Shown: piece after piece, positions 45,623 to 57,087 of the stretch
Layout of the letters: each line of letters opens with the position of its first letter
Numbering within the stretch: the stretch's first letter is position 1
Source of the DNA: Budorcas taxicolor
Lineage: Eukaryota; Chordata; Mammalia; Artiodactyla; Bovidae
Direction of reading: 5' to 3'
NCBI RefSeq assembly: GCF_023091745.1
Contig: NC_068910.1
Coordinates: 178,615,170 to 178,679,169, forward strand
DNA: 64,000 nt
Notes under the pieces: model-generated
What the model saw: only the letters and a program-made list of their open reading frames with translations
The model's database searches: none
Told to the model about the DNA's origin: nothing
Position numbers and translations under genes: made by a program

Positions 45623-46189
45623 TAGTGGGGAGTAATTATAAGGATGGAGAAGTGGGGTGTACAAACTGTTGGGTGTAAGATAGGTTCAAGGATGTATTGT
45701 ACAATGCAGGGTATATAGCCAATATTTTGCAATAACTGTAAAGGGAAGCAACCTTTAAAAATTGTATAAAAATTACTATTTGAAAAAAGAAAATTTGTTT
45801 GTAATCCCTGCAATGGGAAGGTGAAATGAGTCCACAGTGTCTTGTTCAGAAAATTGGAAGAATACTGGGTTTGGAAAGTTGCTATAATTCATAGAATCAA
45901 GTCTCTACTTCTAAATTTCAAAGATTTCTGTCAAAATCAAAATAGTAATCAAGGTGAAACTAATTTGCTAATCAGGAAAATCACATAAATTAGTGAATAG
46001 TCATTTTAAAATATCTAATGGCATTTATTTACGTTGTTTTATCTTTGTTGTTATTGCTTGGTTGCGTCATGACAGATAGTACCTGGCTTGGGGAAATGGA
46101 GAGAGAAGATAGTTGTACTACAATATCTACTGATTAATGATCTATAACAAATAGTAAATTGTATTTTTTGCAGTGTTTTAAGGACTTTT
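45623..46189. other. Unassigned AT-rich sequence
   Basis: No gene or repeat recognised. Confidence 0.35.
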
Positions 46190-46399
46190 GTGTGTGTGCA
46201 TGCTCAGTTGGGTCCAACTCTTTTGAGACCCCATGGACTGTAGCCCACCAGGCTCCTCTGTCCATGGCATTCTCTAGGCAAGAACACAGGAGTGGGTTGC
46301 CATTTCCTTCTCCGGGGGATCTTCCTGACCCAGGGAACGAACCCACATCTCCCGTATTGACAGGCAGATTCTTTACCACCAAGCCACCAGAAAAGCCTG
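46190..46399 (-). mobile_element. Bov-tA SINE
   Basis: tgtgtgtgcatgctcagttg to accaagccaccagaaaagcc, all blocks present. Confidence 0.92.
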
Positions 46400-47049
46400 T
46401 TTTTAGGTTTATTATTTATTTATTTCCTTGAAAATCAGATTGAATAGGTCTAAAAGGTAGAAAAGTTTCCAAGGAAAAATCAAAAAATTGCTTAAATCTT
46501 ACCTTCCTGACAGGACCTTCACTGAATCACTGCCATTTATTTTAGACAAAGAGTTGTTCATTTCCCTAGTTCTTTTGCATTTAATGAAACATTCAATTCT
46601 AAGTAACACTTTTCAGAATCTCTGTCACTCCCATATAAACCCTTCTCTGCTTCCTGGATGTGGTAGGTAAGGAAACATGGCAGGACCTGGTACTGCCTCA
46701 GTCACTAGCTTCCAAACAAGTAACAACTGACTGGTAGTTTGAATAGCGGTTCCTCTCATTTTACTTCCCTCCTCTGACTTGAAGCCTTACCCATGAAAGT
46801 CACGGGGGCATTAGATGTGATAGTGAGCCTGTGGAACCAGAAAGAAACAAGAACTATAAACCATGGAAACCCCTTGGGGAACTGGCTCTGACCAAAATCA
46901 GCATATTTATTTTTTCTGCCCAAATTTGTTCACTTTATTTTACTATAGCCTGGAACCCTGCCAGTTCAAAATTCACTTGACTTAGCAAATAGACACGGCT
47001 AAATGTGAAAACATTTAGCCCTCTGGGAGAGTTAAATTCAATACCTTTC
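46400..47049. other. Unassigned sequence
   Basis: No gene or named repeat seen. Confidence 0.35.
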
Positions 47050-47630
47050 ATAGGAATACACTACTTGCTGACTCTGGGCTAGGACCTGTGGGTAGAAAAG
47101 GAAGATATCAGTTCAGATAAAGAAAGCACAATCCCTCCCCACCTAAAACTAGTCTGGTAGGAAGAAAAGGTGTATAAACAGATAGCTACTCAACAATGTG
47201 TTGCACGTCATAACATATTTTTTTTTTCCCACAAGGTGATTTCTTGAGGTATTAGCAAAGGCTTCATTGTGAGTATAACTTTAGAGCCAGACCGTGAAGG
47301 GTCAGCTGAAGTTCCATATCAGAGGAGAGGGGTCAAGGCATTCCATTCAGAGAGAGTGGTTTACACAAGGAATGCTTGGCCACTGGGAAAACAACTAGCC
47401 TGTCCACAGGGCATGCAGTACACATGATTCTGTGAGAATTACAAAAATGATAAGGAATAAGATCTGATAGGAGATGATAGCCCAGGTGGTGGAGGACTTA
47501 ACAGCTGAGTGTATCAGATTAAGTTTCTTTTAGTCAAAGGAAAGATAGGGAAATGTTGGAAATGGGATGACAGGTCCAGATTTGTGTTTTTTAGAGAATA
47601 TTTGGGCAACACCACTTCTTAGTGAATCAC
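47050..47630 (+). mobile_element. L2 LINE 3'-UTR relic
   Basis: Order of L2 words: gacctgtgggtagaaaagga, gcattccattcagagagagt, ggaatgcttggccactggga, gatagcccaggtggtggagg and gggaaatgttggaaatggga. A T-run at 47217-47229 interrupts it. Confidence 0.5.
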
Positions 47631-47654
47631 TTTTAATTTTTCTTAAGAACTAGC

Positions 47655-47780
47655 ACTAGAGAAGGAAATGGCAACCCACTCCAGTATTCTTGCCTGAAAA
47701 ATCCTATGGACAGAGAAGCCTGGTGGGCTATAGTCCACAGGGTCACAGAAAGTCAGACATAACTGAGTGACTAAATGATG
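47655..47780 (+). mobile_element. Bov-tA SINE, 5'-truncated, with target-site duplication
   Basis: Right-half copy (actagagaaggaaatggcaa to ctgagtgactaaatgatg) flanked by aagaactagc at 47645-47654 and 47781-47790. Confidence 0.94.
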
Positions 47781-47986
47781 AAGAACTAGCTGGAAGGCTA
47801 TATACCCAAGAGATGGGAAGGCAGGAAGGAAAATTCAGACACAGCAGGGCATGGGATACTTTAGTTTAGAATCATCCTGCATGGGATTTAGAACAAAACA
47901 AGAGTTCAGGGTGCATGAGGGAGACGGAAATGGGAGGCAGAAAAAAATTTTAGCAAATGTGAAGTTAAACATGGGTTATTTTAAAG

Positions 47987-48318
47987 CAGGGTTGGCAAAC
48001 TATGGCCTGTGGTTCACATCCAGCCTTCTGTCTGTTCTGTCCAGCACCGTTAAGAACGTTTCTGTATTTTTAAATGGTTGAAAAAAATTCGAAAGAAGTA
48101 TTATATTTGTGACACATGAAAATTATATAGGATCTGGCTTCCAGTATGCGCTAGTAAAGTTCTACTAGAACACAGTGATGCTCACATATTTATGTATCAT
48201 CTTTGGCTGATTTCACACCACAACAGTGGAGTTGAAGACTTGGGACAGGGATTGTATCATTTGAAAAGCCTAAAATATTTACTATCTGACCATTTACAGA
48301 CAAATCTGGTAGGGATGA
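47987..48318. mobile_element. hAT-Charlie-type MITE
   Basis: Starts cagggttggcaaactatggc and shows agttctactagaacacagtg, then aaagcctaaaatatttacta and tgaccatttacagacaaatc at the far end. The complementary ends (ggcaaact... / ...a-gtttg-type) are eroded on the right. The exact subfamily is not assigned. Confidence 0.75.
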
Positions 48319-49312
48319 CCAAAGAAAGCTCTGCAAGTCTATAAACTGGGCAGCCAGCCTTCTGTCTTGCCATTGGGCCCCTGAAGTTTCATGTGACCTG
48401 GAAGTAAATGTAAAAGTGTTGTACCCTCTGCGGTGCTGCTTAGGCTTTGCAAAGACTGGGGGCTTTGCTCCACTGGTCAATTCAGCCCCTAGGGGTATAC
48501 ATCTCTTTCCGATAAACCCCATTCCTACCCCGTGACCCAGAATCCATAACTATAGATACAACTATTATCATTTAAGATTCAGCTATCTTTAAATAAAGTT
48601 TACTAAAGAAATTGATGGGCTAGTTTGGAAATTTATTAAAATGCTCTCCAAATTGCAGACACTAATGTAAAAACAGACTTCAAAATACAGCCTCTTTATA
48701 AATTGTAGACTTGTACAGCGACTTAAGAGTATCGTGGAATTTTCATTCACGTGGTTGAGCCTAAGTCGATGTGACTTAACAGTGTTAAGGCTCATAAAAG
48801 ATGACTAGGGCCTGGAAGCATGCCAGGAAAGGTTTCCTGATTATTACATGCTGACTACTTCAGACTATTGTTGGAAAGCTAGTGAATGAAGCAGACCGGA
48901 TGTAACACTAGAGATTAGCTTTATGAATTGGAATTTATCACTGATTTCAAGTTATGTCTGGAGGAAAAGATATAGGGGTAGGGATTAAATAAGGCATGGC
49001 TTAATTCACAGAACTTAAACTAAAATGCCTTTATTGATAAAATTTATATAGAACTATTCTGCAAAAACATTTCTAGTTTTTCAAGCTTAAAAGCATGAGA
49101 TTTAACGTTTTAGAGAATTGAGGGGTTTTTTTGTTTTGTTTTTTAATCCATTACAGAAACACTTATAGAATGCTTCTGAGGTACCTAAAGCCATAACTGG
49201 TCCTGGTGATACAAAAATAGATAAAACATCATTCATTTCCTCAAAAAAAAAAAAATTACTCTTTCAGAGAGAAAACCAGAAGAGTAAAGCAAAATTAATT
49301 AACTAATAAATA
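48319..49312. other. Unassigned sequence
   Basis: Includes a T-rich run at 49125-49144 and an A-run at 49243-49255. No gene recognised. Confidence 0.4.
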
Positions 49313-49328
49313 AAATGAAAGTGTTGTT

Positions 49329-49506
49329 GAGGGGCCTCCCTGGTGGTCCAGTGTCTGACTCCACACTCCCAGTGCAGGGGGCCTGGGTTTGATCCCTGGT
49401 CAGGAAACTAGATCCCACATGTTATAGCTAAGAGTACACATGCCGTAACTAAAGAAATCACATAATGCAACTAAGACCCGGCATAACCAAATAAATTTTT
49501 TTTTTT
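49329..49506 (+). mobile_element. CHR-1-like SINE with 16-bp perfect target-site duplication
   Basis: Head cctccctggtggtccagtgt, gggtttgatccctggtcagg, tail aaataaatttttttttt. It is flanked by aaatgaaagtgttgtt at 49313-49328 and 49507-49522. Confidence 0.95.
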
Positions 49507-49712
49507 AAATGAAAGTGTTGTTTAGTTCAGTTTTGACATAAGTGAAGTAGTCATTTCAAGAAAAACATGCTGATGTCTGCAGTGCATCCGGAGTTTCTTA
49601 GCAGACAGACTCCTATAAACAAATGACACAGTACAGGAGAAAAGACTTAAGTGGTACCTTTTGGTCATTGATCCTAAAGGTGGAAAGGGCAATTAAAGTT
49701 GTTAGAATCTGA

Positions 49713-49970
49713 GAGGGATTGGACCCACAACAGATACCAAAATCCCAAGGATGCTCAAGTCCCATACTTGCCCTTGGTATCCACAGACTCCAAATCTGTG
49801 GATTCATCAATCGCAGATTCAGATCATAAATATTACATGATGTGGTTGATTGAATCCATGGATGTGGAACCCCGTGGATACTGACAGCCTGTATATTTAT
49901 TGAAAAAACTGAGTATAAGTTGTACCCATGCAGTTCACGCCCATATTGTTCAAGGGTGAGCTCTATTATT
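49713..49970. mobile_element. Tc1/mariner Tigger-type MITE, internally deleted
   Basis: Reads gataccaaaatcccaaggat, gctcaagtccc, then ttgcccttggtatccacaga, gattgaatccatggatgtgg, and finally gtacccatgcagttcacgcc and gttcaagggtgagct. The word order fits a MER2-like palindromic Tigger derivative with an internal rearrangement. Confidence 0.68.
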
Positions 49971-50529
49971 CAAAATAAGGTACCATACGCCAGTGATCTG
50001 AATCCTGACTTAGCTAATCTGTATCCTCAGGAGTTAATATCATGCAATAGATATAAAAAGGGCTTATTACACTTGTTAATTAGTAGTAGTAGTAGTTTCA
50101 CTGCTTTATTGTGAACCCAAATTTTGAATGTGTTTGGAAAATATAATTCTGAAACTGGCTTTAGGAACGTCTAGCCGATGGTCAAAACAACAGTGTTTTG
50201 GCTATGTTAAGTTACAAAACAGTGTGAGGCCAGAAGCCTGCCCCGGGCAATTTTTTTTCTTTTTCTTTTTTTTTTTTTTTTTGTGGCTGGGTCCTGAGAC
50301 ATGTAGTTTGTTAGTTCCATCATTTTAATATATTATTCTGCATCACTTTGATAACTATAATAGGACTTTCTCAGACTCTTGTGAAAATAAATTGCTTTAA
50401 AATATCCAGCATGAACATAATTAACCCTTTGTTGAATGGAATTAATAATAAGTCATAATAATAGTCATCATCATAATAAATTCTAATATAATATGATACA
50501 AAATAATATCATAATGTCATATACAAAGG
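49971..50529. other. Unassigned AT-rich sequence with a (tag)n tract and T-run
   Basis: (agt)n at 50082-50096. A T-rich run at 50251-50282 followed by gtggctgggtcctgagac may be the tail of a severely truncated antisense SINE. Confidence 0.4.
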
Positions 50530-50610
50530 GAAGATGGCATATGTAATGTGCTTTCACACTGTCTCGGACATAAGGATTGCTCAGGATGTATTAGTTTTAT
50601 TATTGTTATC
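50530..50610 (+). mobile_element. MIR SINE 3' end
   Basis: gtaatgtgctttcacactgt, ggacataaggattgctcagg and ttttattattgttat follow the MIR 3' domain. Confidence 0.5.
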
Positions 50611-50754
50611 CCCACCTAACTGGGAATAACAGTGATGCAAATGAACCAGAACTATTTCTTCTGAAGTTTGAGATTAATTGCATAAATTTTCATGCAGCAA
50701 TAGACTTTCTTTCCTTGAATTACATTTGCCCTTGTTGGTTTCATTTTTTTATAA

Positions 50755-51090
50755 ACTCATTCATTCAATAAAAACCATTCAGGCAAACATTTAGTGAGCT
50801 TAATTGTGCTGTCTTCCCTTATATTTTTAGGGCTACACCAAACTTCAAATATATCTTGATCCCTGTCCTCAAGGAGATCACAGTCTACTAGGGAAGCCAG
50901 ATGAACAAATCAAACATTAAGGTGTCTGCCATGAGATAGATATGCTTTGGTACAGAGAGGGAGAGCTTCCAGGCCAAGCTTTTTGGTGTTAAGAAAAGCT
51001 TCCCTTAAAGAGGTGGCATTTGGGCAAATATTTTAAGAAATTAGTATAGTTTAGCAAGGTAATGGAGGTGGGGGCCAGAATCATTCCAGG
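50755..51090 (+). mobile_element. L2 LINE 3' relic
   Basis: tcattcattcaataaaaacc, ccctgtcctcaaggagatca, cagtctactagggaagccag, tggcatttgggcaaatattt and aatcattccaggg are in L2 order. Confidence 0.75.
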
Positions 51091-51595
51091 GAAAACATGA
51101 CATGTTTTTAAAATGCAGTTATATTTTTGGCAGAAGCAAAGGATACATGTTGGATGTCTTATTTGGCTGTCTCAAAATCTGAGGCAGAGACAAGATTCAG
51201 AGTGTCGGTGCAGTGGGGTGATCCCACGAGACACTGGGAAGACTCTAGGAAAGCAGAGGGAGCACCGAAGTGTACTTTATCAAGTCTGTTACCACTGTGG
51301 TCAATGTGAATACATGGAAATCAGTTACACTGGGAATTTCTGGGAGCTGATGAAGGACACAAGCCTTAGAGTTATCTAACCGGAGGATAAGGAAGTTGGA
51401 GTACTCATTTATGCGTCAATTTTTGATATTTTTTCTTTGAGGACACCTAGAGGAGAAAGACTAATAGGCAGTCGGAAGTCAGTTTCACTAAAATGGTAAG
51501 GACTTGAGAAAGGCTGGTGGGGTGGGAATACCAACATTACTCATTGGCTTTGACAGACCTAGTAACTAGACAGATAGGAAGGAACAGATAATGAT
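51091..51595. other. Unassigned sequence
   Basis: The 88-aa frame at 51113-51379 has a cysteine-containing stretch (CYHCGQC) but no complete zinc-binding pattern or gene context, so I do not call it. Confidence 0.35.
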
Positions 51596-51605
51596 GTTTT
51601 CATAT

Positions 51606-51804
51606 GAAGTGAAGTGAAGAGAAGTGAAGTGAAGTCACTCAGTCATGTCCGACTCTTTGTGACCCCATGGACTGTAGCCTACCAGGCTCCTCAGTCCATG
51701 GGATTTTCCAGGCAAGAGTACTGGAGCGGGTTGCCATTTCCTGCTCCAGGGGATCTTCCCAACCCAGGGATTGAACCTGGCTCTTCCACATTGTAGGCAG
51801 ACGC
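51606..51804 (-). mobile_element. Bov-tA SINE with (gaagt)n tail and target-site duplication
   Basis: Tail (gaagt)n at 51606-51633, complete body to ccacattgtaggcagac. Flanked by gttttcatat at 51596-51605 and 51805-51814. The 5' terminal ~25 bases are missing. Confidence 0.94.
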
Positions 51805-51846
51805 GTTTTCATATAATGCACGTGCACTTGAACTTTCTCCTTAATA

Positions 51847-52708
51847 TTGTTGTTCAGTCCCTAAGTCGTGTCCAACTTTTTGCAGCCCCATGAACTGCAG
51901 CATGCCAGGCTTCTCTGTCCATCACTATCTCCCTGAGTTTCCCCAAACTCATGTCCACTAAATCAGTGATGCCATCCAACCATCTCATCCTCTGTCATCC
52001 CCTTCCCCTCTTGCCCTCAATCTTTCTCAGGATCAGGGTCTTTTAAAATGAATCAGTTTGCATAAGGTGGCTAAAGTATTGGATTTTCAGCTTCAGCATC
52101 AGTCCTTCCAATGAATATTCAGGACTGATTTCCTTTAGGATTGACTGGTTTAATCTCCTTGCTGTCCAAGAGACTCTCAAGAGTCTTCTCCAGCACCACA
52201 TTTCAAAAGCATCAATTCTTTGGCCCTCAGCCTTCTTACAGTCCAGCTCTCACATCCATGCATGACTACTGGAAATATCATAGCTTTGACCCTACAGACC
52301 TTTGTAAGCAAAGTGATGTCTCTGTTTTTTAATATGCTGTCTAGGTTTGTCATAGCTTTTCTTCTAAGGAGCAAGTATCTTTTAATTTTGTGGCTGTAGT
52401 TACCATCCACAGTGATTTTAAAGCCCAAGAAAAGAAAATATGTCACTATTTCCACTTTTTACCCATACCCATCTATTTGCCATGAAGTTACAGGACCAGA
52501 TGCCATGATCTTTGTTGAATGTTGAATTTTAAGCCAGCCTTTTCATTCTCCTCTTTCACCTTCATTAAGAGGCTCTTTAGTTCCTCTTTGCTTTCTGTTA
52601 TTAAAGTGGTATCATCTGTATATCTGAAGATGTTGATATTTCTCCCAGCAATCTTGATTCCAGCTTGTAAGTCTTCCAGCCTGGCATTTTGCATGATTTA
52701 CTTTGCAG
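51847..52708 (-). mobile_element. BovB LINE, 5'-truncated in the RT domain
   Basis: 3' end attgttgttcagtccctaag. The antisense frame 52488-52694 shows a changed RT box (YTDDTTLITE). It is truncated after the tactttgcagc word, and a T-run (52712-52728) follows directly. Confidence 0.94.
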
Positions 52709-52749
52709 CTTTAATTTTTTTTTTTTTTAAGAGGTAAGGGAAGTTAGTT

Positions 52750-53640
52750 TTGTTTTATAAAATTGGCTTCTGCTAATTTTGGAAGGTGGGCCATAGGGAA
52801 TAGGCTAATTTAGAAACTACAGCAGTTCTGACAAATGAATTAAGGTGGTACAGGGGGATGTAGAAGAGTGGGTGGAAAAGAAAGAGATTAAAGTGAAGAA
52901 ATTCTGAATACATGTGGAAGGAGGAGATGAAGACACAGATTGCAGGTTTCTGTTCTGAAAATCTAGGCTGAAGGCAGTACCTTTCACTCAAATTGAGGAT
53001 TCCAACAGGAGACACAGAGAAGGCAATAGCACCCCACTCCAGTACTCTTGCCTGGAAAATCCCATGGGCGGAGGAGCCTGGTAGGCTGCAGTCCATGGGG
53101 TCGCTAGGAGTCAGACACGGCTGAGCGACTTCACTTTCACTTCTCACTGTCATGCATTGGAGAAGGCAATGGCAACCCACTCCAGTGTTCTTGCCTGGAG
53201 AATCCCAGGGACAGGGGAGCCTGGTGGGCTGCCGTCTGTGGGGTCGCACAGAGTTGGACACGACTGAAGCGACTTAGCAGCAGCAGCAGCAACAGGAGAA
53301 AACAAGTGAGGGAATGATCAATGAGATCAGATTTGGAAATTCTGTATCTGCAGCAGGTTGTATAATCTAGAAAGCAACAGATATCGGAGCTGAGACACAG
53401 ATTTGAGCTTTCTCAGAATGTAAACAGTGGTTGAAACTGTGTAAGACATTGTCTAAGGAGGCTCTTGGCTCCCAAAAGATGAGGGAAAGATCTAGTGGGG
53501 AACAAGGCAAGTAAGCAATTAAGGGACAAAAGTATTGGCATAAATGCCAGAGAAATTAAATTTGAGGGGAAGTGAGAAAACTCCACCCAGAGAATCTTTA
53601 TCTCAAACACGAAGGATGAGTCTGTATTTATTAGTGGGAT
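52750..53640 (-). mobile_element. Possible antisense L2 relic, split by BOV-A2
   Basis: 53380-53490 (cacagatttgagctttctca, atgagggaaagatctagtgg) resembles the reverse complement of the L2 ORF end. The 5' side is weaker. Alternative: unrelated purine-rich DNA. Confidence 0.35.
53013..53289 (+). mobile_element. BOV-A2 dimeric SINE with target-site duplication
   Basis: Complete, close to consensus, (agc)n tail. Perfect 10-bp caacaggaga at 53003-53012 and 53290-53299. Confidence 0.96.
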
Positions 53641-53671
53641 GGTTAGGAACTGGAGCTTTCCTGGCAGGACT

Positions 53672-55229
53672 CAGTTCAGTTCAGTCGCTCAGTTGTTGCT
53701 CTTTGCAACCCCATGGACAGCAGCACGCCAGGCCTCCCTGTCCATCACCAAACCCTGGAGTTTACTCAAACTTATGTCCAGTGAATCGGTAATGCCATCC
53801 AACCATCTCATCCTCTGTCGTACCCCTCCTCCCGCCTTCACTCTTTCCCAGCATGAGGGTCTTTTCAAATGAGTCAGTTCTTTGCATCAGGTATTGGAGT
53901 TTCACCTCCAGAATCTGTCCTTCCAATGAATATTCAGGACTGATTTCCTTCAGGATGGACTTGTTGGATCTCCTAGCTGTCCAAGGGGCTCTCAATCTTC
54001 GGTGCTCAGGTTTCTTTATAGTCCAACTCTCACATCTCTTCATTCTTTCTGGAGTTATTTCTCCACTGATCTCCAGTAGCACGTTGGGCACCTACTGACC
54101 TGGGGAGTTCATCATTCATTGTCCCATCTTTTTGCCTTTTCATACTGTTCATGAGGTTCTCAAGGCAAAAATACTGGTCCTTTTTCCAGTGGACCACGTT
54201 TTGTTAGAACTCTCCACCATGACCTGTCCATCTTGGGTGGCCCTACAAGGCATGGCTCATAGTTTCATTGAGTTAGATAAGGCTGTGGTCCATGTGATCA
54301 GATTGTTTAGTTTTCTGTGATTGTGGTTTTCAGTTTGCCTGCCCTGTGATGGAGAAGGATAAGAGGCTTATGGAAGCTTCTTGATGGAAGAGACAGACTG
54401 AGGGGGAAACTGGGTCTTGTTCTGATCGGTGGGGCCATGCTCAGTAAATCTTTAATCCCATTTTCTCTGAAGGGTGGGGCTGTGTTCCCTCCCTGTTATT
54501 TGACCTGAGCCCAAACTATGGTGGAGTAATGAAGATAACGGTGACCCCCTTCACAAGGTCCTATGCACGCACTGCTATATTCAGTGCCCCAACCCTGCAG
54601 CAGGCCACCACCAACCCACGCCTCTGCCAGAGACTGCTGGACACTCACAGGCAAGCCTTGGTCAGTCTCTTGTGTGGTCACTGCTCCTTTCTCTTGGGTC
54701 CTGGTGTACACAAGGCTCTGTTTGTGCCCTCCAAGAGTCTGTGTCCCCAGTCCTGTATAAGTTCTGGTGGCTCTATAGTGGGGTTAATGGCGACCTCCTC
54801 CAAGAGGACTTCCCTAGTGTCTCAGACAGTAAAGCGTCTGCCTACAATGCAGGAGACCTAGGTTCGATCCCTGGTTTGGGAAGATCCCCTGGAGAAGGAA
54901 ATGGCAACCCACTCCAGTACCCTTCCCTGGAAAATCCCATGGACAGAGGAGCCTGGTAGGCTATGGTCCATGGGTCACAAAGAGTCCAACACAACTGAGC
55001 GACTTCACTTTCCTCCAAGAGGGCTTATGCCATACCCAGGTCTACTATACCCAGAGCCCCGGCCCTGCAGCAGTCCACTGTTGACCCATACCTCCTCAAG
55101 AGACACTCAAACACAGTTTTGTCTCAGTCTCTGTGGGGTCTCTGGGTCTTGGTGCACACAAGGTATGTTTGAACCCTCTGAGCATCTCTGGCAGGCATGG
55201 GGTCTGATTCTAAACATGATTTAACAGGA
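53672..55229 (-). mobile_element. Internally deleted BovB with long 5' leader, complete insertion
   Basis: The 3' end is at 53672 (cagttcagttcagtcgctca). At about 54030-54042 (caactctcacatc | tcttcattctttc) the text jumps from the C-terminal ORF region straight to the 5' leader, so endonuclease and RT (about 2.4 kb) are missing. The leader then continues more than 1 kb: gttatttctccactgatctc, atgacctgtccatcttgggt, tggggttaatggcgacctcc, then gcttatgccatacccaggtc to aacatgatttaacaggac. A perfect 11-bp ctggcaggact flanks the whole unit at 53661-53671 and 55230-55240, so it moved as one piece. It lacks the native coding region. Confidence 0.9.
54808..55010 (+). mobile_element. Bov-tA SINE inside the deleted BovB
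   Basis: acttccctagtgtctcagac to ctgagcgacttcacttt, flanked by tcctccaagagg at 54796-54807 and 55011-55022 (12 bp perfect). Confidence 0.96.
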
Positions 55230-55344
55230 CTGGCAGGACTACCTGTTGCAAAAACATGTTTTAGGTGGCAAATCATTGAACTTGTGATCAATCAATATAA
55301 GATCAGGCTAAAGTTTGCTTTTCCATTATTGCTGAAGAAAGTCC

Positions 55345-55440
55345 CTGAAAATGAATGTAAACTCCTTGAGTGTAGGAGCACTCTTTTTATCCCCAGTAGC
55401 AAGCATGCATTAGGTACTCAATAAAAATTGGTTGAAATGA
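55345..55440 (+). mobile_element. L2 LINE 3' terminus
   Basis: gtaaactccttgagtgtagg, atccccagtagcaagcatgc and taggtactcaataaaaattg are the L2 3' end. Confidence 0.75.
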
Positions 55441-55569
55441 TAAGATCTATTCAAATAAATAGTGTAATAGATCCCAAAATAATTTTGGAAAGACTACTTT
55501 CCTACTTAACTAAGAAAAAAACTTGTAATCAGGTCATTTTATTCATTTAATAATTATCTAATCCATTAC

Positions 55570-55764
55570 TATATTCCCTTGTGGCTCAGCTTTAAAGACT
55601 CCACTTGTAATGTGGGACACCTGGGTTCAATCCCTGAGTTGGGAAGATCCCCTAGAGAAGAAAAAGGCTAGCCACTCCAGTGTTCTGGCCTGGAGAATTC
55701 CATGAACTGTATAGTCCATGGGGTCGCAAAGAGTCAGACATGATTGAGCGAGTTTCACTTTCAC
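55570..55764 (+). mobile_element. Bov-tA SINE, short-middle variant
   Basis: cccttgtggctcagctttaa to gagcgagtttcactttcac, with gaattccatgaactgtatag in place of the usual longer middle. Confidence 0.93.
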
Positions 55765-55776
55765 ACAAGTTGCGGG

Positions 55777-55857
55777 GTTTCACAGCTGGCACAGTGGTAA
55801 AGAACCTTCCTGCGAATGCAGGGGATGAGAATTTGACCCCTGGGTTGGGAAGATCCC
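55777..55857 (+). mobile_element. Bov-tA SINE head only
   Basis: ggtttcacagctggcacagt to ggttgggaagatccca. The copy stops where the CA repeat begins. Confidence 0.85.
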
Positions 55858-55912
55858 ATTTACACACACACACACACACACCCAAGCTCCTATTTACACA
55901 CACACCCCACCA
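55858..55912. repeat. (CA)n microsatellite in two related units
   Basis: tttacacacac...cccaagctcc and then tttacacacacacccc..caagctcc: the flank word caagctcc repeats, so the tract arose by duplication of a unit of about 30 bases. Confidence 0.85.
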
Positions 55913-55933
55913 AGCTCCCTTATCTGTGTGTCT

Positions 55934-56155
55934 CAAAGTGAAAAGTAAAAGTGAAGTCATTCAGTCATGTCTGACTCTTTGCGACCCCACCATGGACTGT
56001 AGCCTATCAGGCTCCTCCATCCATGGGATTTTCCAGGCAAGCGTGCTGGAGTGGATTGCCATTTCCTTCTCCAGGGGACCTTCCCAACCCAGTAATCAAA
56101 CCCGGGTCTCCCGCACTGCAGGCAGACACTTTACCGTGGGAGCCATCAGGGAAGC
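55934..56155 (-). mobile_element. Bov-tA SINE with target-site duplication
   Basis: aaagtgaaaagtaaaagtga to gagccatcagggaagc; perfect 10-bp ctgtgtgtct at 55924-55933 and 56156-56165. A local direct repeat (ggcc-cataagaacaccca, twice) follows at 56170-56220. Confidence 0.95.
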
Positions 56156-56267
56156 CTGTGTGTCTTAGGGCCTCATAAGAACACCCATCTGTGAGTCCTA
56201 AGGCCCCATAAGAACACCCAGAAGGCAAACAGTGTTTTACCCTGTCTTCCTTAGTAGATAGAAACAA

Positions 56268-56331
56268 CCTACCTGACTCAGGAATAGAACCAGGGTTTCC
56301 TACTTTGCAGGCAGATTCTTTACCAGCTGAG
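56268..56331 (-). mobile_element. Bov-tA head fragment
   Basis: acctgactcaggaatagaac to ttctttaccagctgag. tagaaacaa flanks it at 56259-56267 and 56332-56340. Confidence 0.82.
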
Positions 56332-56340
56332 TAGAAACAA

Positions 56341-57087
56341 TAGTCTATTTAAATAAAAAAGTATCTGATCCAGACTTTTATTTACATAAACAGGCCCTTC
56401 TGTTAGTCCTGAATAGTCTATATTCTATGTAAACTAGCCCACCTACACAGCCTTAATGTGTTACTCCTGATTCTGGTAACTTCAATATAATTTCCCTAAC
56501 ACCTAACATAGCACCTGACTCAGAATACTAACTTTGTAATAAGTATCTGTCGACTAGCTCTCAGGAATTAGTTGACTTAATGATTAAAATGAGGATTTCA
56601 AACTGTGTATTTAAAAGTTTTCTGCATCGTGGTGAATCTATTAGTTTTGACTGTACCAAAATCTTTCTTCAGTCTTCTTGTAAAGGTGCTAGTACTATTT
56701 CGCTTTAGAGATTCACCCCTCAGTCACTGGATGCAGTTCTGGAAGGCTCCTGAAAGTTACATTCCCTCTCCGGGCCAAGATATGGGAATAGGACCATGCT
56801 AGGCAAAGCCTATACTTTTCAAATATAATTTGAAATTTGAATAAAGTGACACAGGAATTGAAGACCAAAGGTACTTCCTACTCTATCCACTTTAACTCAT
56901 ATCTTTTCTTAACACTGTTTTCAGATTTTTGACTTATGAGCTACCCACAAATTGCAATAAATTTTAACACATTCAGAATTAGATTCTGTTGCTTGTAGTC
57001 AAAGGATTGTAGTCACACATAGTTCTAAAATTCTGTGAAACAGGAGTGAGAGGCGAAGAGTAGAAAGCGACAGAAGCACACAGAGTG
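56341..57087. other. Unassigned sequence
   Basis: Weak L2/MIR-like words at 56500-56545 (acctaacatagcacctgact). No gene recognised. Confidence 0.35.

Noticed and set aside
51113..51379. 88-aa frame with CYHCGQC
   Set aside because: A single CxxC-like stretch without the second half of a zinc finger or knuckle; the frame is short and isolated.
52773..53261. 162-aa antisense frame
   Set aside because: Its N-terminal half is the antisense BOV-A2 translation (SVRPHRRQPTRL), a residue pattern repeated at every BOV-A2 in the window.
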